This document shows, in pieces, positions 53,008-62,554 of a DNA stretch of 64,000 bases. The stretch is from Desulfuromusa kysingii. GTDB lineage: Bacteria > Desulfobacterota > Desulfuromonadia > Desulfuromonadales > Geopsychrobacteraceae. How positions within the stretch are numbered: the first letter of the stretch is position 1; each line of letters opens with the position of its first letter. A model generated the notes under the pieces. That model had not been told where the DNA came from and searched no databases. It worked only from the letters and a program-made list of their open reading frames with translations. The stretch lies in assembly GCF_900107645.1 (NCBI RefSeq), contig NZ_FNQN01000003.1, positions 391,817 through 455,816 on the forward strand, written 5' to 3'. The translations under genes were made by a program, and so were the position numbers.

Positions 53008-56000
53008 CGTTCAGGGGGTCGATGATGGTTTCCGTCTCGAACGTGCTGAGGTCTTTAACTGGGGAACTTTCAATGGGCGAGTCTGGACCATAGTCGCTAA
53101 CGGCGAAACAACCTTGATGACCGGAGATGTTGGCTCCGGTAAGTCGTCGGCGGGAGATGCCCTCCAAACACTTTTAGTACCTCCTCGACGGGTTGCTTAT
53201 AACAAGGCTGCAGACGAAGCGGCCAGGGAACGTACGGTTGCTTCTTATGTTCGAGGGCAATATTCTAATAACATCGACGAGAAGACCAAAAAAGCCAAAC
53301 CGGTTTTTCTTAGAGGTACCAACACGTATACGACAATATTGGCGGTGTTTCGCAACAGAAACTTGAAGGAGGTTGTCACTCTGGTTCAGGTTCTATGGGT
53401 GCGAAATGAAGGTGAGCCGCCACAGCGCTTGTATGTCGTTTCTGAAAAAGATCTTGGTATCGAGTCGCATTTTACTGGGGTTGAGACGATTGCTGAGTTG
53501 AAGCGTCGGCTCGATTCGGATAGCGCCATTCATCTCCATGATAGCTTCGAAAAATATTCCAAACACTTTTGCCGCCAAATGGGTATTCCCGGTGTTCAGG
53601 CGCTGAGCCTATTCTGTCATACCATGTCGATGAAGCAGGTTCCGAACCTGACAACCTTTATCCGCGACTTTATGCTTGACGTCGGGAACACACCGACCGT
53701 TGTCGACGAGGTCATTGAGGGGTTCGATAGCTTGTCGGAAGCTTACGAATCAGTTGCCAAAGCTCAAAAGAAAATAGAATTGTTACAACCGGTTGACCAA
53801 GAGGCGATCAAGTTTCAGGAATACCTTCAAACTGTAGTGTATAGAGCGAAATTGCTGGGGGCAGTCAGACCGTATTATGCCTCACTCAATATCGAGCTGA
53901 TTGAGAAGCGGATTGAGGTTCTCGAAAGTGAGAATACACGTTCTAGGGTGAAACTCTCTGGTTTGTTGGCAGAATCAGCGCATCTGAAAGAGAAGGCCGA
54001 AGAGATTCGTAATTCGATTGTTGACGCTGGCGGTGGTCGGATTACGGCAATCGAATCTGAGCTTGAACGACTGATTCTTTCAAAGCAGCAGAAAATAGAT
54101 GCCTACGCCGAATTTTCAAAAAACTGTGGATCCCTCGGCATGGTCCCTCCTGAAACAGAGACAGACTTCCGTGAGGTTCGCACTAATTCAACAAAAATTA
54201 TCGCAGACTTTGACCAGCTGAAACGAAAGGCTGAAGAGTGCCGGATTGATCTTCGTGTCAAACAGGAAAAGCTGCGAGATGAGAAAATCACAGGGATTGA
54301 CAGAGAACTTGATTCGCTACGTAAACGACGGAGCAACATTCCTCTCAAAAGTCTGGCCATTCGGCAAGGTATTGCAAATGCGGTGGGTGCAGATGTCGAA
54401 AGGCTCCCATTTGTTGGCGAGCTGCTAGAAGTCAAGGAAGAGGAAAGTGCCTGGGAGGGCGCCGTTGAGCGTATCCTCCATAACTTCGCGCTAAGTATCC
54501 TGGTTCCAGAGGATCTGTATCGGGAAGCTTGCCTCTATATTGATAAGACCCATTTGGCTGGACGGGTTGTGTTCTATAAGATCCCCAGGGTTCATGTAAC
54601 GGCAAGCAGCAGATTGGTTGAGAAATCTCTGACAAATAAGATCAATATTAAATCGGGGGCTGAGTTTAAGGGATGGTTGGATGGACATCTTGGAAAGCGC
54701 TTTGATATTGCATGCTGCGACAGCATCGAAGAGTTTAGGAATCAGCAAGATGCTGTTATGAAGAGTGGTCTCTCCAAGACTCGGGGAGATCGCCATGAAA
54801 AGGATGATCGCCGTCATATCGACGATCGTTCAACTTATGTTCTTGGTTGGAATAATCAGAAGAAGATCGACGCACTGGCCCAGGAACTTTCCAGGGCAAA
54901 GGTGGAATTGGCAAAGATCTCTGATGAGATCAGGAAGGTTGAAGTCGAGGAGGACAACTATCGGGAAAAGCGCTCGGTAGCCGGGAAAATAGCAGATTAT
55001 GACAGCTTTGAGCGGCTTGACTGGAAAGGTGATGTCAAACGCATCGATGATCTCACCGAGGAGAAGCGGCGTATTGAGGAGAGTTCGGATCGATTGCGGC
55101 AGCTTCGCGAAGAGCTGGATTCGACGAACAGGCTCCTGGATAAAAATGAGGGTGTTCGTGGTGGGCTTCGTGATGAAGTTGTAGGAAACGAGAAGACTAT
55201 CCAAATGCGTCGAGAGGAAACACTGCCCGAGATGCATGAGTTGTTGAGTGCTATTGACGAGGCTGGCAGGTCAGAGCTTTTTACGCAATTAGCAAAAGAG
55301 ATTGAACGCTGGGAAGAAAGTCGCAAGCAGATCACAATTAACACAGCGACAAAAATCGCTGGTGAGATTTGGAAGCGAATGGACGATTATCGACGGGCCG
55401 CCGAAAGGTCGGCAGATGACTCTAAAGGGCGTTTGCTGAAATCTATCGGGAAATATCGAGATTCTTTTCCGGTCGAAGGGCAGGAAATTGATATCGATGT
55501 AAGATCCGTTCCTGAGCTATGCAGAATCTTACATAGCCTAGTGACAGAAGATCTTCCGAAACATCAGGAGCGCTTTCGAGAACTCCTGCGTGAACATACG
55601 ATCCAAGGCCTCGTCAGTCTAGAAGAGTCCCTTGGGCGTGAGAAGAAGAATATTGAAGATCGACTTAGTCAAATCAACTGGTCCTTAAGGAAAATCGATT
55701 ATGTCAAAGGCACTTACATCGAGATTGCTCCAAAATTAGTTTCAGATCCGGAAATCAGACAATTTCAAGCAGACCTTAAGACATGCTTTTCAAATATCCT
55801 TGATGAAAGGACGCTCTATACGGAGGAAAAATTTCTCCAGGTTAAACAGATCGTCGAACGTTTGAAAAATAGAGGGGGGGATTTCACATCGATCGACAAG
55901 GAATGGCGTAACAAAGTCACAGACGTCCGTCAATGGTTCGATTTTATGGCCCACGAAAAATTCCGTGAAACGAATGAAGTCAAATGTGTCTATGAAGGTT

Positions 56001-56359
56001 CCAGTGGGCGATCCGGCGGGCAGAAGGAAAAGCTGGCATACACGATTTTGGCTTCGGCGCTAGCGTATCAATTCGGTGCAGAGAAGGCTCGCTCGTTCCG
56101 TTTTGTCATTGTCGATGAGGCTTTTGGACGTGGTTCAGAGGAGAGCGCTCGCTTCGGTATGGAACTGTTTGAAATGCTGAATCTTCAGCTTCTTGTCCTG
56201 ACTCCTTTGCAGAAAATCAATGTAATCGAGAAATACATTAGTTCGGTCAATTTCGTGCATAATAATGCTGAAGGGTCTTGTTCAGTACTCCGGAATATGA
56301 CAATTGAGGAACTTAATCAGGAGCGTCTGGATCAGAACACAATGCGGAACGTGTCATGA
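52988..56359 (+). CDS. jetC: Wadjet SMC subunit JetC (MukB-like)
   Basis: 1123 residues from ATG 52988, chosen because GAGGGG precedes it and the ATPase head then starts at the normal distance; the upstream in-frame ATG at 52937 lies deep inside jetB. Walker A GDVGSGKSS (46-54), a long coiled coil with a central hinge-like globular part (about 440-620), ABC signature 'GRSGGQKEKLAY' (S1009-Q1012) and Walker B 'FVIVDEAFGRG' (D1043/E1044). It loop-extrudes DNA to sense small circles. Ends in ATGA overlap with jetD. Confidence 0.92.
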   Translation: MQQQLLDVQGVDDGFRLERAEVFNWGTFNGRVWTIVANGETTLMTGDVGSGKSSAGDALQTLLVPPRRVAYNKAADEAARERTVASYVRGQYSNNIDEKTKKAKPVFLRGTNTYTTILAVFRNRNLKEVVTLVQVLWVRNEGEPPQRLYVVSEKDLGIESHFTGVETIAELKRRLDSDSAIHLHDSFEKYSKHFCRQMGIPGVQALSLFCHTMSMKQVPNLTTFIRDFMLDVGNTPTVVDEVIEGFDSLSEAYESVAKAQKKIELLQPVDQEAIKFQEYLQTVVYRAKLLGAVRPYYASLNIELIEKRIEVLESENTRSRVKLSGLLAESAHLKEKAEEIRNSIVDAGGGRITAIESELERLILSKQQKIDAYAEFSKNCGSLGMVPPETETDFREVRTNSTKIIADFDQLKRKAEECRIDLRVKQEKLRDEKITGIDRELDSLRKRRSNIPLKSLAIRQGIANAVGADVERLPFVGELLEVKEEESAWEGAVERILHNFALSILVPEDLYREACLYIDKTHLAGRVVFYKIPRVHVTASSRLVEKSLTNKINIKSGAEFKGWLDGHLGKRFDIACCDSIEEFRNQQDAVMKSGLSKTRGDRHEKDDRRHIDDRSTYVLGWNNQKKIDALAQELSRAKVELAKISDEIRKVEVEEDNYREKRSVAGKIADYDSFERLDWKGDVKRIDDLTEEKRRIEESSDRLRQLREELDSTNRLLDKNEGVRGGLRDEVVGNEKTIQMRREETLPEMHELLSAIDEAGRSELFTQLAKEIERWEESRKQITINTATKIAGEIWKRMDDYRRAAERSADDSKGRLLKSIGKYRDSFPVEGQEIDIDVRSVPELCRILHSLVTEDLPKHQERFRELLREHTIQGLVSLEESLGREKKNIEDRLSQINWSLRKIDYVKGTYIEIAPKLVSDPEIRQFQADLKTCFSNILDERTLYTEEKFLQVKQIVERLKNRGGDFTSIDKEWRNKVTDVRQWFDFMAHEKFRETNEVKCVYEGSSGRSGGQKEKLAYTILASALAYQFGAEKARSFRFVIVDEAFGRGSEESARFGMELFEMLNLQLLVLTPLQKINVIEKYISSVNFVHNNAEGSCSVLRNMTIEELNQERLDQNTMRNVS

Positions 56360-57555
56360 AAGGCATTGCAGAAATTAAAGATTTTGCTCGTAAAGCTTGG
56401 AGCCGTGGGGATGTTTTGCGTAGTGCCGCCACGGGTGAGCCACAATTCCCATTACGGTTGCGCTTTAAAAAGGCCAGTGGCCAGCAAGTGGTTGATTCGT
56501 TGGTTGAAGTGCAGCAATGGCTTTCTGAACTTAATGCTTCTTCAAAAAAACTCGGAGGTTTTGGGTTCACCGTAGAGTTTTCCGAGGTAAATCATCGCAA
56601 GCTAGGCCGCCAACGTTTGCCCAGCGATATTCGCTTCGACACGCCTGACGATTTGGTGCGTTTTATTGGTAAACAAAGAGAGTTTACTGCTTTTTTGAAA
56701 GCGTTGGAAACAACGAAAAAGCGGATTTCTGAAGTCGCTTTATGGATGACAGAAAATCCCATGAAAGTTGTCCCACACTTGGATGACTGGAACAAAATAT
56801 TGGACGTCTGCAAGTTTGTCCAATCCCGCCCTAAACCGGGAATCTATCTGCGGCAGATAACCCTCTCTGGAATCGATACAAAATTCTTTGAGGCCAAACG
56901 GTCGATTCTTTCTGATGTGTTGACTTGTCTCCTCACAGCTGATGCTTATGATGCTTCCATTACAGGACTCTCTCGCTATGGTTTTGAAAGGCGTTTTGGT
57001 TTTCTTTATGATGAAGCAATTATCAGGTATCGCATCCTCGACGATGGAATCCTAGCAGGTTCGTTTTATCGAGATCTCAGTATGCCGTTGAGTGAGTTCG
57101 CTGAGCACGATATTCCTGGGTGCCACACTGTCTTTGTGACGGAAAACAAGGTGAATGGCCTTGCCTTCCCGACATTCAAAGGTGGAGTGGTTGTTTTCGG
57201 GCTAGGGTATGGAATCGGCGATATTGCAACGGCCACATGGCTTAGAAATAAGAGAGTTATTTACTGGGGGGATATTGACACTCATGGGTATGGAATCTTG
57301 TCTATGTTGAGAGGCAAGCTCCCACATGTTGAATCTATATTGATGACCAGCCAGGACATCGACTTGAATAGGAATGCTGCTGTCGTGGAACCGAATGGCA
57401 CCAGACGGTTGGATAACTTAGAGAATCTTACACCCGATGAAGAGTCTGCATATTTCAGACTCTTACCCGGTGGGGATTGCGAAGGTGTCCGTATTGAGCA
57501 GGAGAGGGTGCCGTATTATTTGTTGCTGGAAAAACTTGATGAAATCAGGCACTGA
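56356..57555 (+). CDS. jetD: Wadjet nuclease subunit JetD
   Basis: 399 residues. N-terminal DUF3322-like arm domain and C-terminal DUF2220 Toprim nuclease domain with 'VIYWGDIDTHGYGILSMLRG' (D306, D308) and an upstream 'VFVTENKVNGLAFP' carrying the Toprim Glu. JetD, related to topoisomerase VI A subunits, cleaves the DNA circles detected by JetABC. ATGA overlap with jetC (56356-56359) ensures coupled synthesis. The complete jetABCD set with intact motifs suggests an active type I Wadjet. Confidence 0.92.
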   Translation: MKGIAEIKDFARKAWSRGDVLRSAATGEPQFPLRLRFKKASGQQVVDSLVEVQQWLSELNASSKKLGGFGFTVEFSEVNHRKLGRQRLPSDIRFDTPDDLVRFIGKQREFTAFLKALETTKKRISEVALWMTENPMKVVPHLDDWNKILDVCKFVQSRPKPGIYLRQITLSGIDTKFFEAKRSILSDVLTCLLTADAYDASITGLSRYGFERRFGFLYDEAIIRYRILDDGILAGSFYRDLSMPLSEFAEHDIPGCHTVFVTENKVNGLAFPTFKGGVVVFGLGYGIGDIATATWLRNKRVIYWGDIDTHGYGILSMLRGKLPHVESILMTSQDIDLNRNAAVVEPNGTRRLDNLENLTPDEESAYFRLLPGGDCEGVRIEQERVPYYLLLEKLDEIRH

Positions 57556-57647
57556 TATGATTCAGTGACCAGCTTTTTTTGATATGTAGCTACTTATTGA
57601 AATATTCTGTTGATGAGCCACTTGTCTGATGTGGAAATTTGGAGTTT

Positions 57648-59900
57648 ATGGAGTTGTTAAAAAAAATATCTGCCGCGAGTACTCCTAAAAAAAGAATTGC
57701 ATTGCTCGATGATTTATTTGCCGATGATTTTGATTTGGCAAATCGAATTCTTTTTTCCGGAGATAAAAAGCACAATATCCGTCCTTTGTTTGTTCTTAAG
57801 AACAAGAGCTTTCAAAAGAGATTTTGGCAGTCAGAATTACCTTCAAAATATGGGTGGAAAATCGTCTGCCAATCTCCAAATGCCCCCGAATTCTGGCAGG
57901 GGTATTTCCGTCAAGCTAGATTTTGTTCTGATTTCGTCTCGACTGGATTTGCGAATAAACCAGAGTTAATACTGAAAAATTTTAGGTTCTATGGGGGGTT
58001 TCTCCAAGATTGCCATTGGGAATCGTTTCGCCCATTTATCGAAGGAATGTGTGATGAGCAATCCCGGGAGTTTTTAGCCGGTGCAGGTTTCTTCCGGGAT
58101 TTAAAATCGAAACTGAATGATTCACTAAAGAAATTTTTGTGGGAGATCAAAACTACGAGTGTTGCTGAGCTTCTTTGTGCATTCGTACTCATTTCAGAGC
58201 AAATATATTTTTCAACACCAACAGATGCCGCCTTTATGGCTAAACGACCGACACTGTTGTCACTGCTTGAGGAACTCCTGAATGAGAAATTCAAAGGAGA
58301 AAAAGAAGGTTCACATAAATGGCCTGATGAAAAACAGCTTGGCAAAGAACTGATCCGACAATCGAAAATTTTATACGACGGTCGAGAACCAGATCTTTTT
58401 CCTCTGCTAAGAGAATTCGATCAGCGTGCTCAGTTTAAATATCTGCTCCAGATGTTCCAATGGCATGATTGGCTTGTTGACTTTTCTCAGGTAATACCCG
58501 CTGTTAAACCACGAAACGATGCGTGGAGAGCCGCTTGGGAACAAACAGAGGACAAGTATCGCATTTTTCATGATTACTATTCTGGATTCGATACAAGTGA
58601 TACCTTAGCTGTGAAAAGATTGGCTAAAGGCGCACCAAATCAAATATCAAAAGAAGTTGTTCGACGAATTTACTTCGGAGAGCGTTTTATCGGGGACGAA
58701 TTAGGCATAGATGATAAAATTTTTGTTGAAAGTGGCCAGATTGACCTAACGGATGCGCTTTTCATCCTCAACCGGTTCAGTGGTTGTTATGAGGTGCAGT
58801 ATCAGCATGAAATGGCGAAGCAGAAACGTGACGGGTTTGATGTTTCTACTGCTATTATGAATGTTTTGTCTACTTCTCACCGTACTCCGTTAGAGATAAG
58901 AACTATTCATCAGATTCTTGAGATTAACAGAAGTAATCACATTGAGACCTCACTTGAGGATATGAAACAGATATTTGACTTGGGGAGTGCAAATATTAAC
59001 CAGTATCCGGTCAAGATTGATAATCAAGCCTTTTTAAAGACTCCTACCGGGTATCTGCTTTTGATGCGTTATTTTCATCCGGATATCAAGACGGCACTCT
59101 TTAACGCAATTGTCCGGCAGAATAGGCATGGCAATAAAGAGTATTCAACTTTTCAGGAGAATAAAATTGCCGAAATTTTCAAGCTTGGTGGCTGGAAAGC
59201 AATCAGTTCTAAAAAACTGAGAGGTAAATATGGCCGTTTGTCTGAAATTGACGTTCTCGCATACAAGGACGGAATTCTGTTTCTAATTGAAACAAAATTG
59301 ACATACTTTAGGACTTCGATTAAGGAGATACATGATCATTTACCACAATTGGAGAAGGCAGGAAATCAGATAGAGCGTGCAATGACCGCTTTAGAAATGA
59401 ATTATTCTAAGGTGTGCGATTGGTTTGATATTGATGAAACCTATAACCAGTTGAGAATCGTCCCCCTGATTGTATCTTCGTCATTTGAATATGACCATCA
59501 TTTCTTTAATGGATTCCGTAAAGTCAGTCTGTTCGAACTTCAATTGTTGTTGCAGGGAACGACACCTTTTCTAAAGGTTTGGCTTGAGATGAAGGAGGTT
59601 GCGTGTGAGGCCTTGCCGCAAGATTTATATGACAAGGTTGCGACGGGATACGCATCCGAGAAAGAGTGGAACGTATTATTGGAAGCAATGTCCAAAATTA
59701 ACGTAGAAGCTGATCATGACAAAATAATGAATGATGCCACTATCAGAAATGTTACAAGAGGGGCTAATGCCGAGGAAGTTGCTGATGCAATTCAGTCTGG
59801 AGCAGTTTGGAATCACTTGCTTCAAGCACCAATGCCTGATACCGAAAAATTCGCTCCCTTGATAATTGATGGAGAAGTTATAGCGAACTACTCAGTTTAG
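57648..59900 (+). CDS. Large protein with C-terminal PD-(D/E)XK nuclease domain
   Basis: 750 residues. The first ~500 are unrecognised, mostly helical, with a W/F-rich start (FQKRFWQSELPSKYGWKIV). A nuclease core follows: 'KIAEIFKLGGWKA', then 'LSEIDVLAYKDGILFLIETK' with D535, E548 and K550 as a PD-(D/E)XK triad, and 'HLPQLEKAGNQIERAM' after it, similar to NERD/restriction-like nucleases. I prefer ATG 57648 over TTG 57639, although GGAG is only 3 nt upstream. It lies 92 bp after jetD on the same strand with no terminator between, so it may be co-transcribed with Wadjet. No known defence family recognised. Confidence 0.7.
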   Translation: MELLKKISAASTPKKRIALLDDLFADDFDLANRILFSGDKKHNIRPLFVLKNKSFQKRFWQSELPSKYGWKIVCQSPNAPEFWQGYFRQARFCSDFVSTGFANKPELILKNFRFYGGFLQDCHWESFRPFIEGMCDEQSREFLAGAGFFRDLKSKLNDSLKKFLWEIKTTSVAELLCAFVLISEQIYFSTPTDAAFMAKRPTLLSLLEELLNEKFKGEKEGSHKWPDEKQLGKELIRQSKILYDGREPDLFPLLREFDQRAQFKYLLQMFQWHDWLVDFSQVIPAVKPRNDAWRAAWEQTEDKYRIFHDYYSGFDTSDTLAVKRLAKGAPNQISKEVVRRIYFGERFIGDELGIDDKIFVESGQIDLTDALFILNRFSGCYEVQYQHEMAKQKRDGFDVSTAIMNVLSTSHRTPLEIRTIHQILEINRSNHIETSLEDMKQIFDLGSANINQYPVKIDNQAFLKTPTGYLLLMRYFHPDIKTALFNAIVRQNRHGNKEYSTFQENKIAEIFKLGGWKAISSKKLRGKYGRLSEIDVLAYKDGILFLIETKLTYFRTSIKEIHDHLPQLEKAGNQIERAMTALEMNYSKVCDWFDIDETYNQLRIVPLIVSSSFEYDHHFFNGFRKVSLFELQLLLQGTTPFLKVWLEMKEVACEALPQDLYDKVATGYASEKEWNVLLEAMSKINVEADHDKIMNDATIRNVTRGANAEEVADAIQSGAVWNHLLQAPMPDTEKFAPLIIDGEVIANYSV

Positions 59901-59947
59901 ACGACAATTTAAAGATTTTAGGATTCCCCCGTCGACTCGGTTTTTGC

Positions 59948-59986
59948 CATGAGAAAACCATAACCCGAGCAAGGAGGTTTCTCATG
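59948..59986 (+). promoter_or_regulatory. Inverted repeat overlapping the start of the viperin-like gene
   Basis: CATGAGAAAACC (59948-59959) pairs with GGTTTCTCATG (59976-59986), with one bulged A. The right arm covers the end of the AAGGAGG ribosome binding site and the ATG. The mRNA hairpin could hide the start codon. Confidence 0.45.
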
Positions 59987-60250
59987 AATTATCAAGAGCT
60001 CGTCAATACTGTCGTTCCGTCTGTCAATTTGTTCCTGACAAGTGAATGTAATATGGGTTGTAAGTTCTGTTTTGCCCCATCCGGTCATGCGCAAGCGTTG
60101 CCGCAGGATGAGACGGAGCGCATCATCAACGAATGTCACGATGTAGGGATCGAAAAGATCACCTTTGTTGGTGGCGAACCACTTCTGTATCCGCACCTGT
60201 ACGATGTCGTCCACTTTGATCACCTTGACGCAAAGTGGTTTTTGAAATAG
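59984..60250 (+). pseudogene. Truncated prokaryotic-viperin-like radical SAM gene
   Basis: 88 residues. 'SVNLFLTSECNMGCKFCFAP' carries the CxxxCxxC cluster motif, and 'EKITFVGGEPLLYPHL' the GGEP SAM-binding motif; 'CNMxCKFCFA' with 'KITFVGGEP' is the signature of prokaryotic viperins, which make chain-terminating ribonucleotides. Known pVips are about 300 residues; here the frame leaves the family pattern after 'LYDVV' and stops, so about two thirds is missing. Start ATG 59984 has an excellent AAGGAGG. The break lies about 290 bp before the att-like tmRNA fragment, so deletion at the element's end is likely. A QueE-like relative cannot be excluded. Confidence 0.65.
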
Positions 60251-60518
60251 GTATAATCGGCGGGATAAAGGGGGGCTGCTTTAAGGTTGCCAATGATTTG
60301 AGTGATTCTTAAAAAATCAATTTTAAGAAGTTCATTATTGTCAATATTTTCCTACCTTTCTAGTGGGGGAACTTTCGCCAAACTTTCGCGGATAATAGTC
60401 TAGTAATACGTTTTAAACCTAATTATATGGACAGACCCAGAAAAACGAAAATCAGTTAAGTTGTTGAAAACTATGTGTTAACAGTATGTTGTGTCTATGT
60501 TCTTAAAGCTGAGGCTTA
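60251..60518. other. Non-coding end of the integrated element
   Basis: About 270 bp between the broken radical SAM gene and the tmRNA-like fragment. I see no ORF with a start signal. A short direct repeat AACTTTCGC occurs twice near 60369-60391. The region may contain integrase arm sites, which I cannot identify. Confidence 0.4.
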
Positions 60519-60544
60519 GGGTTCGATTCCCGCCACCTCCACCA
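60519..60544 (+). other. Partial tmRNA (ssrA) 3' end, probable attachment site
   Basis: GGGTTCGATTCCCGCC followed by ACCTCCACCA is a T-loop, T-stem 3' strand, acceptor 3' strand and CCA end. The upstream half of the T-stem does not match (TTAGG), so only the last ~26 nt of the RNA gene are here. 'CACCTCCACCA' is a typical tmRNA 3' end, partner to a 5' GGGGGTG. Integrative elements often use the tRNA/tmRNA 3' end as attB and leave such a copy at the distal border. A tRNA origin cannot be fully excluded. Confidence 0.7.
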
Positions 60545-60553
60545 TTTGACAGT

Positions 60554-60582
60554 AAAGGTCAGTTCCCAGGAACTGGCCTTTT
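60554..60582 (+). terminator. Rho-independent terminator after the tmRNA fragment
   Basis: AAAGGTCAGTTCC (60554-60566) pairs with GGAACTGGCCTTT (60569-60581), with a T-rich tail TTTTCTTATTT. It sits 10 bp after the CCA, as expected of the native tmRNA terminator. Confidence 0.75.
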
Positions 60583-60805
60583 CTTATTTGTTTTTAGGGT
60601 CTTGCAATTAATTGCACATCAGTTTGTGGGATTTTTGATTGTCTCAGATTGTCTCCAGAACTGAACTTAAACTGCACTTAAAATTAGGCGTGAATCAACT
60701 TTTACTAGAGGCTGATCTGAACTTCTCTAATGAAAGTGTTGACTCAAAAATGATCGAATTGTAGATTAATTGCATTGAATTGATTTGTTATTGGAGGGGA
60801 TGATC
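60583..60805. other. Intergenic region right of the att-like site
   Basis: No ORF or notable repeat. It should contain the promoter of the exported-protein gene at 60806, for which I cannot define -35/-10 boxes. Confidence 0.4.
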
Positions 60806-61309
60806 ATGCTAAAAAGCTTTACATCACTCTGTACCATTACGTTTCTACTCCTGTCGGTCTCTCTAGCCAGTGCAACCACCCTTTCTGACACCCTGACTAA
60901 ACGCTTCAAAAAGATCAGCTACCCCAACGATGAAGTCGTTGCCACCATTACCCTTCAAACAGAAATCCCTGACATTTCTGGCGACAGAATAAAAGATTCC
61001 GTTCTGCTGGCTTATCAAACCCAAGCCAAGCTTGTCTCCGTATTTAAACAGAACGGCTGGCAGAAGGCAGATATGCTGCACGTAGATAGCATTGATGCGG
61101 GACTCATTGAACTTGAACTGGATAAGGGGATGAATCTAAAGCTCAAAGAAACCCTGAGACTCAAAGCCTATGTTCACCAATGCGATATGCCGATGCATAA
61201 ATATCGGGGGGGCAGTATTGATGAGTTCTTCCAGAAAGATGTCTTAGAAAAGGCGGAACAGTGCTTTACATACGATGAGAAATTACAGGGGAAGAATTAT
61301 CCCTATTAA
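60806..61309 (+). CDS. Exported hypothetical protein
   Basis: 167 residues from ATG 60806, chosen because GGAGGGG ends at 60799 and the protein then begins with a clear signal peptide, K3 then 'LCTITFLLLSVSLASA', cleaved about residue 23. The mature part has two Cys residues (HQCDMPM, EQCFTY) that could form a disulfide. No domain recognised. It is 46 bp upstream of the first of two paralogous exported proteins. Confidence 0.65.
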   Translation: MLKSFTSLCTITFLLLSVSLASATTLSDTLTKRFKKISYPNDEVVATITLQTEIPDISGDRIKDSVLLAYQTQAKLVSVFKQNGWQKADMLHVDSIDAGLIELELDKGMNLKLKETLRLKAYVHQCDMPMHKYRGGSIDEFFQKDVLEKAEQCFTYDEKLQGKNYPY

Positions 61310-61355
61310 ATGATCAATTAAATACCCATTTATCCGTTCAGCATGGAGGGTTAAT

Positions 61356-62351
61356 ATGACCAGATTCATAGTCGTTATTGTTTGTGCTATTGCATTGTTC
61401 CTGCCTCAAACGACTTTTGCTAAGTCAAAGATTGAACAAGCCAAGGATTACGTTACCATCGGAGAAAAAAGCAGTGCGTACCAGCTCCTGAGAGAAGCAA
61501 TACTCGAAGACCCCATGGATGGAGATACTCATTATGATGCAGGGTTGGTCTTTGCTGAGATTGGCTATATAGGTGATTTCGATAAAGCCATGGGGAATGC
61601 TTGCAAGCTAAAATCATCTTACTGCCCAAAGATAGGAGATGTTTATTTTAGTCAAGGCTTCAGCCGTTTGGCGCAAGGATCAACGGGAGCCGCTAAAAGT
61701 GCTTTCGAGAATGTTTTTCAGTACCAACCAGCTAAAAAGACACAGGTATTAAATCGGCTATTTGAAATAGGGAAAAGGCATTTAAGTTTCAATAAAATTC
61801 AGAAAGCAAATGTCTATTTTTCCTTATTAACTCAGTTTGACAACTCATACCGAAGCCAAATTGCAGCATCGTCATTTGAAATAGGTAAAAACGCATCGCC
61901 TCCTTTGACTTACGAAGCCTACGCTCTTGCTAATAGCTATTCGAGCCAGTTTAAAAAACAAAGTGGAGATGATTTAGCTTCCCTTGCAAAGAATGACTCT
62001 TTCTCTGAAGACATGCGAGCAAAGCTTAAAAGGGAAGCGGGTAAGTATCTAACTGATGCTCAAATGGCAGAACATTTTCCGCCTGACTTCATTGAGCTAG
62101 CACCAGATGAAGATTATTCATTCCCAAATCTTAACAAAGGGGAAGAAACGAATATTTGGATTAGATCACCCTATGGTGTAAACACAATACTGTCTATTAC
62201 CTCTAATAATTTTTATAAGATTAAGACAAGGGATGGAAAAAAATTCAACACACTTAAAGGAGAAAAAATGCCAGACAATAAATATCGTGATTTCAAGTTC
62301 ATTGCACTTGCTGATAATTTAAAATTAACAGCAAGGTTTAAAAGAAAATGA
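61356..62351 (+). CDS. Exported TPR-like protein, first of a tandem pair
   Basis: 331 residues. Signal peptide 'MTRFIVVIVCAIALFLPQTTFA' with cleavage after FA. The mature part begins with tetratricopeptide-like helices ('AYQLLREAILEDPMDGDTHY', 'AGLVFAEIGYIGDFDKAM', 'ACKLKSSYCPKIGDVY', 'GAAKSAFENVFQYQPAKK'). The C-terminal ~100 residues look beta-rich and differ from the paralogue. Secreted or periplasmic, function unknown. GGAGGG precedes ATG 61356. The signal and TPR region is shared with the gene at 62555. Confidence 0.7.
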   Translation: MTRFIVVIVCAIALFLPQTTFAKSKIEQAKDYVTIGEKSSAYQLLREAILEDPMDGDTHYDAGLVFAEIGYIGDFDKAMGNACKLKSSYCPKIGDVYFSQGFSRLAQGSTGAAKSAFENVFQYQPAKKTQVLNRLFEIGKRHLSFNKIQKANVYFSLLTQFDNSYRSQIAASSFEIGKNASPPLTYEAYALANSYSSQFKKQSGDDLASLAKNDSFSEDMRAKLKREAGKYLTDAQMAEHFPPDFIELAPDEDYSFPNLNKGEETNIWIRSPYGVNTILSITSNNFYKIKTRDGKKFNTLKGEKMPDNKYRDFKFIALADNLKLTARFKRK

Positions 62352-62469
62352 AAACAATTTTGCGGCACACTGTAATTTCAGGGTCACATCTTTTCATGGA
62401 CCAATTTGATAAATGTTCCTGCTACAGGACAAGAGTCAATTCACAGAAATTTTTTAACAAAGGTAAATT

Positions 62470-62541
62470 GTGACCTACGAAGAGCTTGAAGAGTTTATTC
62501 CCACGAAGATGTTGTTGGGGCTTGCCCTAGATTTGTTTTAA
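62470..62541 (+). pseudogene. Start fragment of an unidentified gene (first copy)
   Basis: GTG 62470 opens 'TYEELEEFIPTKM', then diverges and stops at 62541. The same start, 'MTYEELEEFI', recurs at 63564 after the second exported paralogue. So the duplication unit included the beginning of the next gene. Confidence 0.45.
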
Positions 62542-62554
62542 AGGAGGTTTCAAT

